This document shows positions 1-11,569 of a stretch of 64,000 bases of DNA, piece by piece. The stretch is from the NCBI GenBank assembly GCA_022701365.1, contig JAKUHH010000059.1, positions 1-64,000 of the forward strand, in the 5' to 3' direction. This DNA comes from Mycocentrospora acerina (Eukaryota; Ascomycota; Dothideomycetes; Pleosporales). The stretch's first letter is position 1. Every line of letters begins with the position of its first letter. A program made the translations under genes and the position numbers. The notes beneath the pieces were generated by a model that was not told where the DNA came from, did no database searches, and was given only the letters and a program-made list of their open reading frames with translations.

Positions 1-2787
1 GCTATAAGCGAGGTAAGCCACGTTGACTGTGCACGTGCTTAGTCGTTACAACTATATCTATATAGATCTAGACTCTAAAGAATATACTACTTTCTAAACT
101 TATTATAGAATATATAAATATAAGGTACTACTCTTTAGCCTCTGCAACAGCCTTGTAACTTACTAATAATATATAAATAATATATTAATTAATTTCTTAG
201 ATAACTTCTATATTACCTACTTAGATAATATCTTAATCTATTTAGAAGACCCTATTACTTATAAACAGCATATAAAGTAGGTACTAAAAAGACTATATAC
301 TGCTAGCCTTTAAGTAGATATTAAGAAGAGTAAGTTTTATATTATATATATAAAGTACCTTAGTTACATATTAACTAACAAAGGTATTAAAGTTAACTTA
401 GAAAAGGTAGAAGCTTTAAGAACTAAAAATAACTTACTACTATTAGAAGTATAAAGTCTTTCTTAGGCTTTATAAGTTTATACTAGTTATTTATTACTAG
501 TTTTTCTTAAGTTGTAAAACCTCTTATTATATTACAGAGCTTTATAATACTATTTATATAGATCTTAGAGATCAAAGAGGCCTTCTATTACTTTAAGACT
601 GCCTTCTTAGCTATACTTACTTTATGCTATTTTAAGCTTAATTATAACACCTAAATTAAGACTAATATATTAGATAGTATAGTTGCTAGAGTTTTGTTAT
701 AAAAACACCTTAATAAGAAATAGTACCTTATAGCCTTCTATAGCAAGGTCCTATCTAAAGCTAAGCTTAATTAAGAAATATATAATAAGGAACTTTTTAC
801 TATTCTTTAAGCTTTCTTAAAGTAGAAAGCTAAACTAACCTTTATTTAGACTTAAGTCTTAGTCTTTTTAGACTACTGCGCCTTAGAATATTTTATAACT
901 ACTAAGGTACTTAATACTAAATAAGTATAATAGTCTAAAGCCTTAGCTCTTTTTAACTTTTAAATTAAGTACACACTAAGTAAGAATAATAAAAGAGCTA
1001 ATATCCTTAGCTAATAAGAACAGGACCTAAGCTAGTTAAAGTTAGTCTAAGAAGATAATTAATTAAAAGTCTTACTTAGACCCTACTGTCTTTATATCTA
1101 GATTAATACTAATCTAGCCTAGACTTACTTCTAGACTTAGATTTAACAGATGTTGTCTATTAATACCTTATACCTTAATATAACTCTAATAGCTTTTAAC
1201 TCTCTAGAACTAATAGATACAGTTCTCTATAAAAATTAGTTAGCTTTTAAAGAATAATAAGTAAAGCTACTAAATAACTATTAGATTAGTAATAAGCTTT
1301 TGCTCTACTAGGATTAACTCTACTTATTTAAAGATTCTTTTTTATATACCTAGCTTATTTATAAGGTATATAATTAAATCTCTATAGCGCACCTTAGCTC
1401 TAAGAAGACTTATTAGTTACTAGCTTAATAGTACTATTAGAAGGGCATAGAGGCTAGTTATTAATAGTATGTTTAAAACTGCATTTCTTGTTATAAAGGA
1501 TATCTAAGACAGTTCTGCTTTTCTAGATACCTCTACCTATTACTTATCCCTAAAAGACTAATGCAGCACCTATATATAGATTTTAAAGATTTCTTAAAAG
1601 ATTAAGCTAAGTATAACTAAATTATAGTAATTATTAACTAACTATCTAAATAAGCTATTACTATCTTATATTATAAGATAATTAATACTTAAGGCATAGT
1701 AAACCTATTTATCTAATAGGTATACTATTTATGATATACTTTAGACATAATTATATTAGACTACAGTCTCTAATTAATTTCTAGTTTTTAGTTAGAGTTC
1801 TGTTAAATTATAAGTATAAAAGTTAAGCTCTTTACTGCTTATTATAAAGAGACAGATAGCTAAATAAAGATTATAAATAAGTATATTAATAAGAGATTAT
1901 AGCTTTTTATATCCTTTTACTAGGATAACTAGAGTAACCTTTTACTTCTAATTTACTATACTTAGATAACTCTTCTCTACAGTGCTATTAAAATAGCCTT
2001 ATATTAGCTCTTTTTTAGTAGTAAACTTAGATAAAGTTAGAACTAAGAGAGCCTTATACTCTCTGCTAAATAATTTAATAAAATTAACTACTATAACACC
2101 TTTATATTAATAACCTGCATGCATAATACTTAGTAATAAGCTAAAGATAATATAGAAAAGGCCTAAGATTAAATATAAGCTGTAGTTAATAAGTGCTAAT
2201 AACTAGTAAATTAGTAAGTTAGAGATATAGTATACTTATCTACTAAAAACCTAACTAACTTAAAACTTAGCTAAAAGCTATTTGCATAATAAGAAAGTCT
2301 TTTTAAAGTAATTAAATAAGTTTAAAACTTATATTAGTTAAAGTTACTTTTAAGCTTATAGATATATAATATTTTTGCACTAAATATCCTATATAAGGAC
2401 TCTTAAGATCTCTTACTAAAAGAAAAAGTACTTAAACTTACTAAAAACCTAATTTACAGTATAGAAGAATAAGAAGTAGAAGAGATTTTTACTAGCAAAG
2501 TCTACTAATCTACTTTAAAATATTAAGTTAGCTAAGTTAGATATAACCTAGACTTTATTTAGTATAAAGCCTTAAATTTTATAAGATCTCTCTATAAATT
2601 AAATGCTTTATATAAGAAGTATTTAAATAAGGCTAGCCTACTACTAAGACTTAATAGCTAGATATAAGCTTAAAAAAAAAGAGTAGAAGATATATTATAC
2701 TTAAAAGATAATTATATTAAGTATTATAATTCTTATTTATAAATATATATAGTATATATAAGCTAACAGACCTAACTTAGATATAGT

Positions 2788-3660
2788 TTAAGCACTACCT
2801 ATTACTATGTCTTTACTAAACTCTATTAGCTTACTTTTGCCTAGAGACCTTACTATATTATTACTACTACTACTTCTACTAACTTTCTCTTTAACAGCTA
2901 CTTTACTTTTACTACTTTTACTTTTTTTTTACTAATACTGCTGCTATCTTTACTATCTTTACTACTATTTTTTTTATCTTTTCTTTTATCTTTTCTATTA
3001 TAGCCTTTATGCTTACTACTACTTCTTAAATCTCCCTTAACTCTGCTTATAAAGACTAAACCTCTTTCTTTATTAACTAATAATACGCAAGTATAACTTT
3101 TGCTGTAGTTATGCTAGTAACTTAAGAGTTAGCTACTTATATATATATTACTAGCTAATAGGCTACTTTAGTAGCAAGCTTTTTAACTATATTTATCTTT
3201 TCTTTATTATTAATACTACTATAAACAGAGTTATCTTATAAGTTTAAAGCTTACTAAAAAGACTTAAACTTAGGTTTAATATATAATAGTACTTATTAAG
3301 AAATTAGCACTAAAGACTATAAGATAAGATATAGATACTTACTAAATTATACTTCTTATTTTACTATATATAATAGTAGTATTTTTTTAACTTTACTAAA
3401 TAAAACTTAAACTTAATAAATTACCTACAGGCAATAGCCTACACGCACTGCATGCAGATAACCTAGAAGGCTACTAGGAGGGCACTAGGGGGGACAGGGA
3501 TTAGCATAGGGGTAGGCGTAGGTGTAGGTGCAGGTGCAGGTGCTAGTGCTAGTGCTGCTGCTGGTGCTGCTGGTGCTGGTGCTAGTGCTGGTGCTGCTAG
3601 TGTTGTTGTTGTTGTTGCTGCTGCTGCTGTAGTTGTAGTTGTAGTTGTAATTATAGTTTT
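2788..3660 (-). pseudogene. Antisense accessory ORF of the Gypsy element (left copy, degraded)
   Basis: This stretch lies between the pol remains and the 3' LTR and is coded opposite to pol. Its N-terminal half is the GTG/CTG-rich block at 3500-3650, which on the - strand reads as Thr, Ala and Pro runs. Its C-terminal part (about 2788-3060) matches the + strand frame of the 57261 copy that ends at 58851. Several stops interrupt it. I do not recognise the product. The boundaries are approximate. Confidence 0.55.
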
Positions 3661-4121
3661 ACTATACTTATTAGTAAAATACTACTAAAAAGGATTAACA
3701 AAGGATATATATAAAAAATGTTAAGCTTAACTGCTAAGGAGATTAAGATTTTAGGAAAAAAGCCTTAATATATAAGAACCTGTCTTAAGGTAAAAGAGAT
3801 AATTATTAAGGTAATAATAAAAGAAAATTTTTCTTAAAGTAATAGTTAAAATATGATTAAAGATTACTTTATAATAAGATATAAATAAGAGTTAAATATA
3901 GAAAGAGATATATTTAGATAAAATATAGACTTATACTATAAAGAAAGGTAAAGAAAAGGAAGTAATATAAACTTTAGATAAAAAGGTTTTGTAAAGATAA
4001 GAAAAAGAAAACCTAGATACTATCTAAACTCTACTTTACTTCTTCTTCTCTCTCTTTTTTACATAGATAAAAGACAACTCTGCAAAAAGAGACTTTTTTG
4101 CCTATATAAAAAGAAGGGTAG

Positions 4122-4409
4122 TGTAATGTTTATAATATTATATCTTATTATTACTCTTAAGTTAACTAATACTTATTTAATAGCTACTTAATTTATGCTT
4201 ACTTTAGATAGTAACTCTAAGAAGGGATATATAAGAAAGGCAGTCTATATAGCTTTATAGAGTAGTTTTTTTATATCCTTTTATATAAAACCTATAGGTG
4301 TAGAGAATAGTATCTTTAGTTTACCTTCTAGTCCTAGCACTCCTATATGCCTAGTAGTAGACACTTTAGACCCTATTTAGATCACTCTCTTATAACCTGC
4401 GTTGTTACA
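4122..4409 (+). repeat. 3' LTR of the left Gypsy copy
   Basis: This 288-bp block begins TGTAATG and ends GTTGTTACA. It is the reverse complement of the LTRs at 48573-48859, 55911-56197 and 57261-57548, with shared text such as the CCTATAGGTGTAGAGAATAG stretch. A purine-rich tract (AAAAAGAAGGGTAG) abuts its left end, as expected for a 3' LTR when pol is on the + strand. Confidence 0.9.
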
Positions 4410-5000
4410 AATTACCTTTAAAAAAAAAGCTACATCTAAAATCCTAAGTATTTAATAAAAATATAAAAAAAAGATAGCAGTAAGTAACACCTACTAAAAG
4501 GCATTCGCAGACAGAAAGAGACTGCTAATAACCTTTAAAGTAGGAGACTAAATTATAATAGTAGATAGATATTTATAAGTAATATGTCTAAAGAAGAAGC
4601 TAAATTAGAAGTTCTTAGGCCTAGAGCGCATATTAGCCTAGAGCGCATATTAGCCTAGTATAGCCTATTAGTATTTAAGGTAGACATACTAGGCCTAAAA
4701 AGTGTATATCTAGTCTTTTATGTGTTACTACTAGAACTATATAATACAAAAAGCTAAATACTACATCTAAATATACTAATTATAGACACTCTATACAAAT
4801 TTAGAGATAATATATAAAAAGTAGACTATATTATTAAAAGAAAGCAAAATAACTCTAACTAATAAGAATACTTAGTCTACTAGATAGAATACCTAGAAGA
4901 AGAAGACTTATAAGAGCTAGGCTTAAACACTTTAGCTAATATACTATAACAGTTCTAGCTAAAAGAAGAAGTTACCCTAAAAAAGTAGAAGTAGTTAATA
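4410..5000 (+). mobile_element. Fragment of a second, chromodomain Gypsy element (integrase C-terminus)
   Basis: Immediately after the LTR the + strand reads, through stops, as the C-terminal part of a chromovirus integrase: a FKVGD-type start near 4528, a PKKKLD..FLG-like core, a VFYVLLLELY stretch that corresponds to the usual HPVFHVSLLEPY, and a chromodomain-like YIIKRKQNNS...EYLVYQIEYLEEEDL segment to about 4915. All C-to-T type stops suggest RIP. The left Gypsy copy therefore appears inserted in, or next to, an older element of another family. Confidence 0.7.
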
Positions 5001-7080
5001 CTTAGGCATTAAAGATAACTACTTAAAAAGAAAAAGAAAGAATAGCCCTAAGACCTAAAAAATATAAATTTAAGTTACTTTTACTTATTTTTCTTTAAAA
5101 AAAGTTTTTATAGGTGTTTAAAAGCACTATAGAAATATAATAAGTCTTTAAAGGTTCTTTAAGGTAATCTTACTATATAGCCTTTTAATTTAAGGTATTA
5201 TAGCCTATAATAAGCTAGAAGAGCTAAAGATATTATAAAAAAAAGAAGAGAGAAAAAATTATATAAAAAAAAAGTATTATAAAAAAAGAGAAGTTAAGAA
5301 AGGAAATAAAGAACTCTATATTACTAAGAGAAAAATCCTAAAGTATCCTTATCTATAAAACTCTAAAAAAAAAATTCTTTATATTAGCTAAAAGAGCTAC
5401 TATAGCCTATTATAGCCTAAACTACTATAAAAGAAGCTTAAAGAAACCTAACTAAGAACTTTAAGATTATTTAACTTCTTCTTAAAGGCATTAATCTTCT
5501 TAGTAAGCAGACTATGCTAGCAAGATAGCACCTTAGCCTTCTAATTATTTAAGCTTATAATCTCTACTATAAATTCCTCTATATAGTACTTATTTTCTTT
5601 AACTTAAAGAAGAATAATACTACTATATTATCTCTATAAAAGTTAGAAGTTAGTAGATACTAAAATAAGCTAAAATAGCCTAATATACTCTTTTAGTAAG
5701 TATAAAAGCTATAGATATAATCTAATCTAGAACAACAGCTTTAAAAGAATACTTCTAAGCCTTAACCTTACTAGTAAATATCTTCTTATTACACTTACAG
5801 CTAGTAGTGAAAACCTTAGAAGAAAGACTGTTTTTAAAGTTAATAGCACTATTATATAGTATAAAGTAGTTATAATAAAGAATAAATAAGCTAAGATAAA
5901 CTAATTAGTGTTATTATAGCCTAAAAAGGGATAAACCTCCTCTAATACTTACTAATTAAGCTTATTAGCAATAAGGCAGGCAATGTCTTAGATCTTTAAG
6001 CAGGCTAGAGCAATGTCTGCCTTAGTTAGTAACTTAATCTAAGAAAAGAAGGCAAAAATCCTGCTAATAGGAAGGGAATATATAGTAAGCTTATTATTTA
6101 ACTACAGGTATATTAGAAAAGCTTAGAAGACTTTAAGAGAAAATTAGACTTACTATAATATACTTATAGTTACTAATAAAGCACTTAAAGTAGCAAATAA
6201 ATAAGGAAAAAATACTTTTTTTATTAACAGCCCTCTACGCATAGAAAAGCTTATAAGTAGTATTATTAAGATTAAGCATAATACAGCTATAATAACTAAG
6301 GAATATAATAAAGATTTTAGTAAAGAAGTTAATATAAGCATAGTAAAAGTTATTAGAAGCAAGACTTTTATATATAAAGTAGTTACTAACAGTAACAAAA
6401 TCTATAAAGTAGGTAATAAAGCAGATTAAAGCTAATAGTAGGAAGATAAAGGTAAAAGTAAAAGAGAAGAACCTTATTAGATTTAGTTAGCTACTAGTTA
6501 TGCTATAATAGCTTAGTAGAGGCTATAGTGCCTTTACTAAAGAAATTACCTTAGAGATCTAAGAGACTATGTAAACTTACTAAATCTAGTAGTAAAGTAT
6601 AAGAGATATTAACTAAAAAAAGCTAAAGAGCCTTATTATAAGCACTAGGGCTAGCTTAGCTAAGCAATTAAGTAATCTAATTAGGCAGCTATAGTAATAG
6701 TAAAAGTAGAGGTAAAAGTAGCTGCTGCTAAGGTAAGAAGTAAAGTAAAAGTAGCCTTTACTTTAACTTCTTGCTTCTAAGCTTTTAGACCTTAACTACT
6801 TCTAATATAAACTACTACTCTACTATAGCTTATAATAAGACAAAAAGGGCTACTACTAATAACTTAAAATAAGTTATTCTTAAAAAGAGGATATTGTTAA
6901 GAACACGCCTCTTTAAAAAGTATTTTAAGTTATTTGAGAGTACTAAGTCCCTATAGGGGCTGTACTAGCCTACTATATTAGCTAAAAAAGAAATCTAAGT
7001 TATCTATAAAAGGCTAGTAGACCTTAAGATATAAATATATATATCTTACTAGAATCCTACTATAGAGGTAGCAATTTGTT
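5001..7080. repeat. RIP-degraded repeat DNA, family not identified
   Basis: The composition is the same as in the preceding retrotransposon text: TA-rich, with surviving C mostly before T or C. The + strand at about 6000-6900 shows Lys-rich, gag-like or ORF1-like coding text with scattered TAG/TAA stops, but I could not assign a family. The only sizeable open frame (6153-6398, - strand) is a hydrophobic shadow of that text and is not a gene. Confidence 0.6.
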
Positions 7081-8650
7081 AAGTTAATACACATATGCTA
7101 TACAGACACTCTGCTTACCTTAATGCGTGAGGTTTGAAGAGTTCTTACAGCTTAGTAGCTTTATCCTTATCTAAGAATGGTTTAGCATTCCAAGGTGTCA
7201 CCTAAATCCAAGCATCAAGCGCAGAATATAGTATAGTTCTTAGATTAATTAATTTTACATTTGCGTAGATCTCCTATAACAAGCACTATAAACAAAAAAA
7301 TTACGTTATCTCTATAGCTATCTTTGCTAGGATTTTCTGTATAAGTTAACTAACATAACCACACAACCTTTAACTGGGCCTTGTTGAGGTTTGCAGTTAA
7401 AAAAGATTAGCATCTAGATATTCTAAAATTAATTCTTTGCTTTTAAAGATCTCCTACTACTTTAATGATAAAGTAAGGGGTTAGCAAGTTTTATTTTTAT
7501 CCAGTAGTATGAGAATAATGTAAAGATAGAACCACATTCTTAGAGTTAATATTGTCGTGTAAATACTTCATTAGGAAATATCTGATTTACTAATAAAGCA
7601 GAAATTGCTAAAACTGCAGTATTTATTAGTGCTAAAGTACTTTAGTGATTTTACATGCAGTAGTTTACAATTGTAGGCTTTCCTTCTATATTAATTGAAA
7701 ATATCTATACAGTAACAATACTTGTCTTTCTAGAAGGAATTGTGATAAGCAAACCCTATTTTATTAGACAGACTTAATCTTCTAATTTCTGGCTAATCTC
7801 ATATGCAGAAGTTAGAGTAGACCTTTCTAATTTGTATAATCCAACTTTAATGTTTCTAGTAGATGTTTGTTTTAGACTTACATATAGGTTATTATCCTCT
7901 TATTAAGTAAATAAAATGCTCTTTAATTAGGGAGTAAGAGACGTGTTTTCTTAATTTAAGTTAAATATTTTATTAGTATAAATTTTAGTTATACTGAGTA
8001 CAGGATCTGAGAGTTCATTAAATTTATCTTTGTTCATAAAAATCTTATTAATTTAATTATTATAAGTTTTATATTTTTCACCTAAAGTCTATAATATTAT
8101 TCTTTTCTAATCTTTATTAACAATTAGGGGACATGATTTTGTTGTTAGAGTGGGTATCCTAAATTCTGTGAACATTATCATCAATAGTCAAAGCAGTTAA
8201 ACATTAGGTGATTAATTTAGTTCTAGGATACCAAATAATCAAGCTTTCTCAAAACTATTCGCACATTTTCTAGTTTCGACTTACATTCAAAATCATCACA
8301 ACGATTGCCCTAATTTCAGGAATCAAACAAACGTCAGCGGATGCATCAACACGAGTAGCGACTCTTGTTTTGTTCTACATGATACTGTAGTTTGACATGA
8401 CAATTCAATACTAGATATAAAGCGACTTAGCATGCATATTGAGAAGAAATTATTTTTGATTATCGTAACCTCTACCCTCTTGAACTCGGACGTGTATTTT
8501 TTTCTCAAAGTGAGATAACAGTGCATTGTAAATAATCACTTAAACTAGCATAAGTTCAAAGAAACGGTGATCGAATATTTAAGCACTTCCCCATTGCTCC
8601 TATTCAACAATTTGTTTAAATGGCCTGCCTTTGGTGAAGGTCATTCTGTC
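7081..8650. other. Transition from RIP-degraded DNA to the gene island; no gene seen
   Basis: Composition rises gradually from the AT-rich repeat to normal island DNA. CpA and TpG reappear from about 7080 on. No coding frame with codon structure or a recognisable domain was found on either strand. The short - strand frame at 8323-8526 has no supporting features. Confidence 0.5.
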
Positions 8651-8757
8651 AGCCTGCACGTGTGTGAGGACGTGTGCAAGCGCGTGAGCACTCAGCTCCT
8701 ACATAGTCTCCGAGTCCTACGCTCCTAACAATACAAAAAGTTCCTCCTGGTTGTTCC
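8651..8757 (+). repeat. Dispersed repeat of about 110 bp, copy 1
   Basis: It begins AGCCTGCACGTGTG, contains GTCTCCGAGTCCTACGCTCC and ends TCCTGGTTGTTCC. It is closely matched in inverted orientation by 12028-12146 and more distantly by 35793-35877. It carries GCACGTGTG/CGTGTGCA-like internal palindromes. It lies about 265 bp downstream of the aspartic protease stop codon. Confidence 0.8.
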
Positions 8758-9022
8758 CTCACGCAATCCTACTCTTATACAAAGATGGATAACGTTTAAA
8801 AGCTTTATCAATATCTACAGTTGAAGCAAAACCCACCCTTGGGGAAACTGAATATAACGAGTCTGAGACGAAATCAAAGACTGAAAATACAGATCGAAGA
8901 AAGGCAGTGCCGATGATAGAATCCCCAAATGTTCGAGTCCAGGAGCCGATAGCGGCTAAGCATCTAAAATGATATCAGCGCCTCAAATTCTGAACTGATT
9001 TCGTATTTAAACCCATGTTAAC

Positions 9023-10368
9023 CTACAGTTCTGTTCCATTACTGATCCTCCGTACACCAGGGATAATAATATCTAGTGGGTCAATAGCATACCAAGTTTC
9101 TCCATATTTCAGTTCTAGTAGCTGAGGAATAGAACAATCGAAGTAAATGTTTTGCTGAAACTCGTATATAGAAGGGCCTCTGATAGCTGCAGCTACAAGG
9201 TCCAGATCCGCCGTTCGGATTTGGACTTTCTGTGCCCCAGTATCAATGAAAGACAAACTCCGGCCTTGTGTGTCTAGCACTAAAGAATTTGAGCAGATAT
9301 ACAGTAAGGGGTCTATTACATAACTTACAAGCGCTTACATTCACCTCTACGCCGTTCATTCGCAGGCTCTTCATCTCAATGATCCATCCCTGGAGGTCTG
9401 CAGTAGCATTTTCATTGTTATAACTTCATAGCATAAGTCTACGTCCTGTTCCATCATTCTCCACAAAAGACTTACTTTGGCGTTGGCAACACCTCGTGAT
9501 ATTGAATACTGTAGTCTGCATATGCCGGTTCAATTCCGCCAAGGGTCAGTACCCCCTTCTCAGTCGAATCTGGGTCTCCGAGTCGAGGTAAACTGACGGA
9601 AAATAGTGGCTTCGCCAATTGACGAGCTTTAATAAGGGTATCTAATATGGGAAGACGGTTATTAAAGTAGTATTGTCGCGAAACGTTCAAGAAGCCCAGT
9701 CCAAGAAGACCAGAAAAGGATCCTCCCTGAAAAAAGTCTCGTGCGGCTTCATCAACCAGTCCTGGAAGCAATGTAAGTTTACTTTGAAGTTGAAATGTAT
9801 GTCAACCTTACCAGTTGCAATGTTTTCTACGACTATGTTTCCCAGGCCAATGTTCATAAGTGTTTGGTTGCCATAAACCGCGCCAGTTCCTGCAATAGTA
9901 AAGAAAGTTTCGTTAGGTACAAAATTCTCTTCGCCCTAGAATTGCTTCTCAGCCTTAAGTGAAAAGAAAAAAAAGCGTAATAGAAAGGGTCTAATGGTAT
10001 TAATAGCAAGGTGGTATGTCTTACAGTAAATTTATATCGAGAATTCAAATTAAAGCATCCGCTAATTCCATCGGTATTATTACACAATTCAGACGCTGCA
10101 AAATGATCTGCAGATGCAGTATCAAGCAGGCAAGGGAAGACTTGGCCACCAAAGTCGAGATCGACCTGCGCGAATCAGTCTTGATCTCAACATCTAAAAA
10201 TCATAGTCATACAGTATAAAACTGGTCGTCAATTCGATTTGGAGGAATCTTGATGTCGATAGAGCTAACTCCAACTTGTCGTGAGTTGATGTGCGGCACC
10301 GCAAGAGAGCTCTGTCCAAAAAAAAGTATACTGGTGGTGACAGTGAGGAAACCTAGAAAAATATGCAT
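9023..10368 (-). CDS. Secreted pepsin-like aspartic protease (peptidase family A1)
   Basis: An endopeptidase of the pepsin fold, probably secreted or wall-associated. I read six exons: 10368-10213, 10165-10025, 9935-9812, 9761-9476, 9423-9329 and 9279-9023. They join in frame to about 352 aa. The N-terminus (MHIFLGFLTVTTSILFF...) is a signal peptide. The first catalytic site reads LLDTASAD near residue 70, with Ala where most members have Gly. The flap region GTGAVYG follows, then SGLLGLGF, and the second catalytic site FIDTGAQ lies in the last exon. The family usually has 350-420 residues, so this is slightly short. There is no C-terminal hydrophobic tail, so no GPI anchor is suggested. Exon borders were chosen by keeping the A1 reading frame and GT/AG ends. 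It lies outside the polyketide cluster and lacks the cluster promoter motif. Confidence 0.82.
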
Positions 10369-11569
10369 GATGATCTCAATTCTTGTCTTTAAAATGATTG
10401 CGATTTGATGAGGCAGTATATGTATATGTAGCTCACAAGCATTTCAGGATATTTGAGCAGAAAAATGGTCAGATAATCTATATCAGGTTTTGATTGATAA
10501 TGATGTGACTTCCTTCGCACAATTGCAACAGTATTGATGTGTTGTGATGACTTGATGTGGGCGATCTTGTAAAGAATTGCCTCGGTTATGACAATCAATA
10601 TTTTAGGGTATGCAGAATAGGTAAACAATTTCGAGATATCCATAATAATATGTTCAAAAGTGGAGTTTTTTGCAGCTTTACATGTTTCAAGTAGATGGGT
10701 AGGATAGATCTAATCTCCAGAAGCACTAATTAGTTATCGAATTGCTTATCAGACGTTGACTCAGTTCCCTGCAATGTTTTAATATGCTTGGCAGCTGTCT
10801 TTTAGGGAAAGTCTGTTCTAATATTAAACAATTTCGATAAAGATCAACCATCGCAGAACGAATCAGCAACAATTTAGATATTAAATCACCTTTTTATGAT
10901 CATTTGCCATTTTCTTGAATCAGGCATCAATTAATAATCAACCTTAGTATAAGGTCTAAAGGTATCAGGTTCTAACTTTACTTCAACGCACGTCTCACTC
11001 TGTAGAGTATTGTTAATTTTTTTAACCTGTTCTCTCAGTTTACTGCAACTTTAAAAAAATCGGGGTGTATTGTATGAGTATGTAAAATTTATCGTAAATA
11101 CTTTTTGACTTCTTACCAGCTTGAAAACTTGCTTTCAATCATTTAGAGTACGCTTACCGCTGGCAACTTTAAGATCTTTGATCTTTGATTAGTGCAAGTC
11201 CGTCAATCTGCATAAACTAGGAAGAGAACTATTTGGACAACCTAATACAAGCCTAGCAAAGTATTCCTTGTACTTGAAACCTTTAAAATGCTTAACAAAG
11301 GTTCCATCGAACTTTGCTTATGTCTAGGATTATTGAAAGTGTCCTAGACTTAACTTTGACAGTACACTGATTGCGGAGATCTTCGTTTAAGAGGATGACT
11401 CCAAAACTGACTTTAACTGCCCCCCTGCATGAATCGTGGCAATCTATGTTGATCCTTGACGGAGAAATGTATCGCTGCTCCATAAAATCTCGTGATGAAT
11501 CCAGCCCCGTTCTTGTAAACCCTACATTGAAGTAGCCCCTCTAAAGATCTAACAGTTCTCACAATCAAG
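10369..11569. other. Upstream region of the protease; no gene supported
   Basis: The - strand has short open frames (10389-10643, 11292-11483, 11413-11661) but no recognisable domain or intron pattern. The stretch above about 11560 belongs to the decayed AAA+ gene. The rest probably holds the protease promoter and the eroded 3' end of that pseudogene. Confidence 0.45.

Larger units (their letters stand above)
1..4409 (+). mobile_element. 3' part of a RIP-degraded Gypsy-type LTR retrotransposon (left copy)
   Basis: The + strand carries the remains of a Gypsy pol read through many TAG/TAA stops. A reverse-transcriptase box reading YLDN-ILIYLED lies at about 218-250 and is followed by typical downstream RT text (a VLKRL...DIKKSKF-like stretch). 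RNase H-like text follows at about 590-720 and integrase remains at about 1500-2200. An antisense ORF, a purine tract (about 4107-4121) and an LTR (4122-4409) close the element. The 5' end (5' LTR, gag and the start of RT) lies outside the window. It is the same family as 48573-56197 and 57261-64000 but in the opposite orientation. No frame is intact, so it is surely inactive. Confidence 0.85.

Noticed and set aside
3460..3660. CRISPR-like or satellite array
   Set aside because: The GTG/CTG-rich text is a low-complexity coding block present in all three Gypsy copies, with no constant repeat/spacer pattern.
6153..6398. 81-codon hydrophobic open frame
   Set aside because: It lies antisense to Lys-rich degraded repeat text; poly-Leu/Ile translation is what the reverse of such AT-rich DNA gives.
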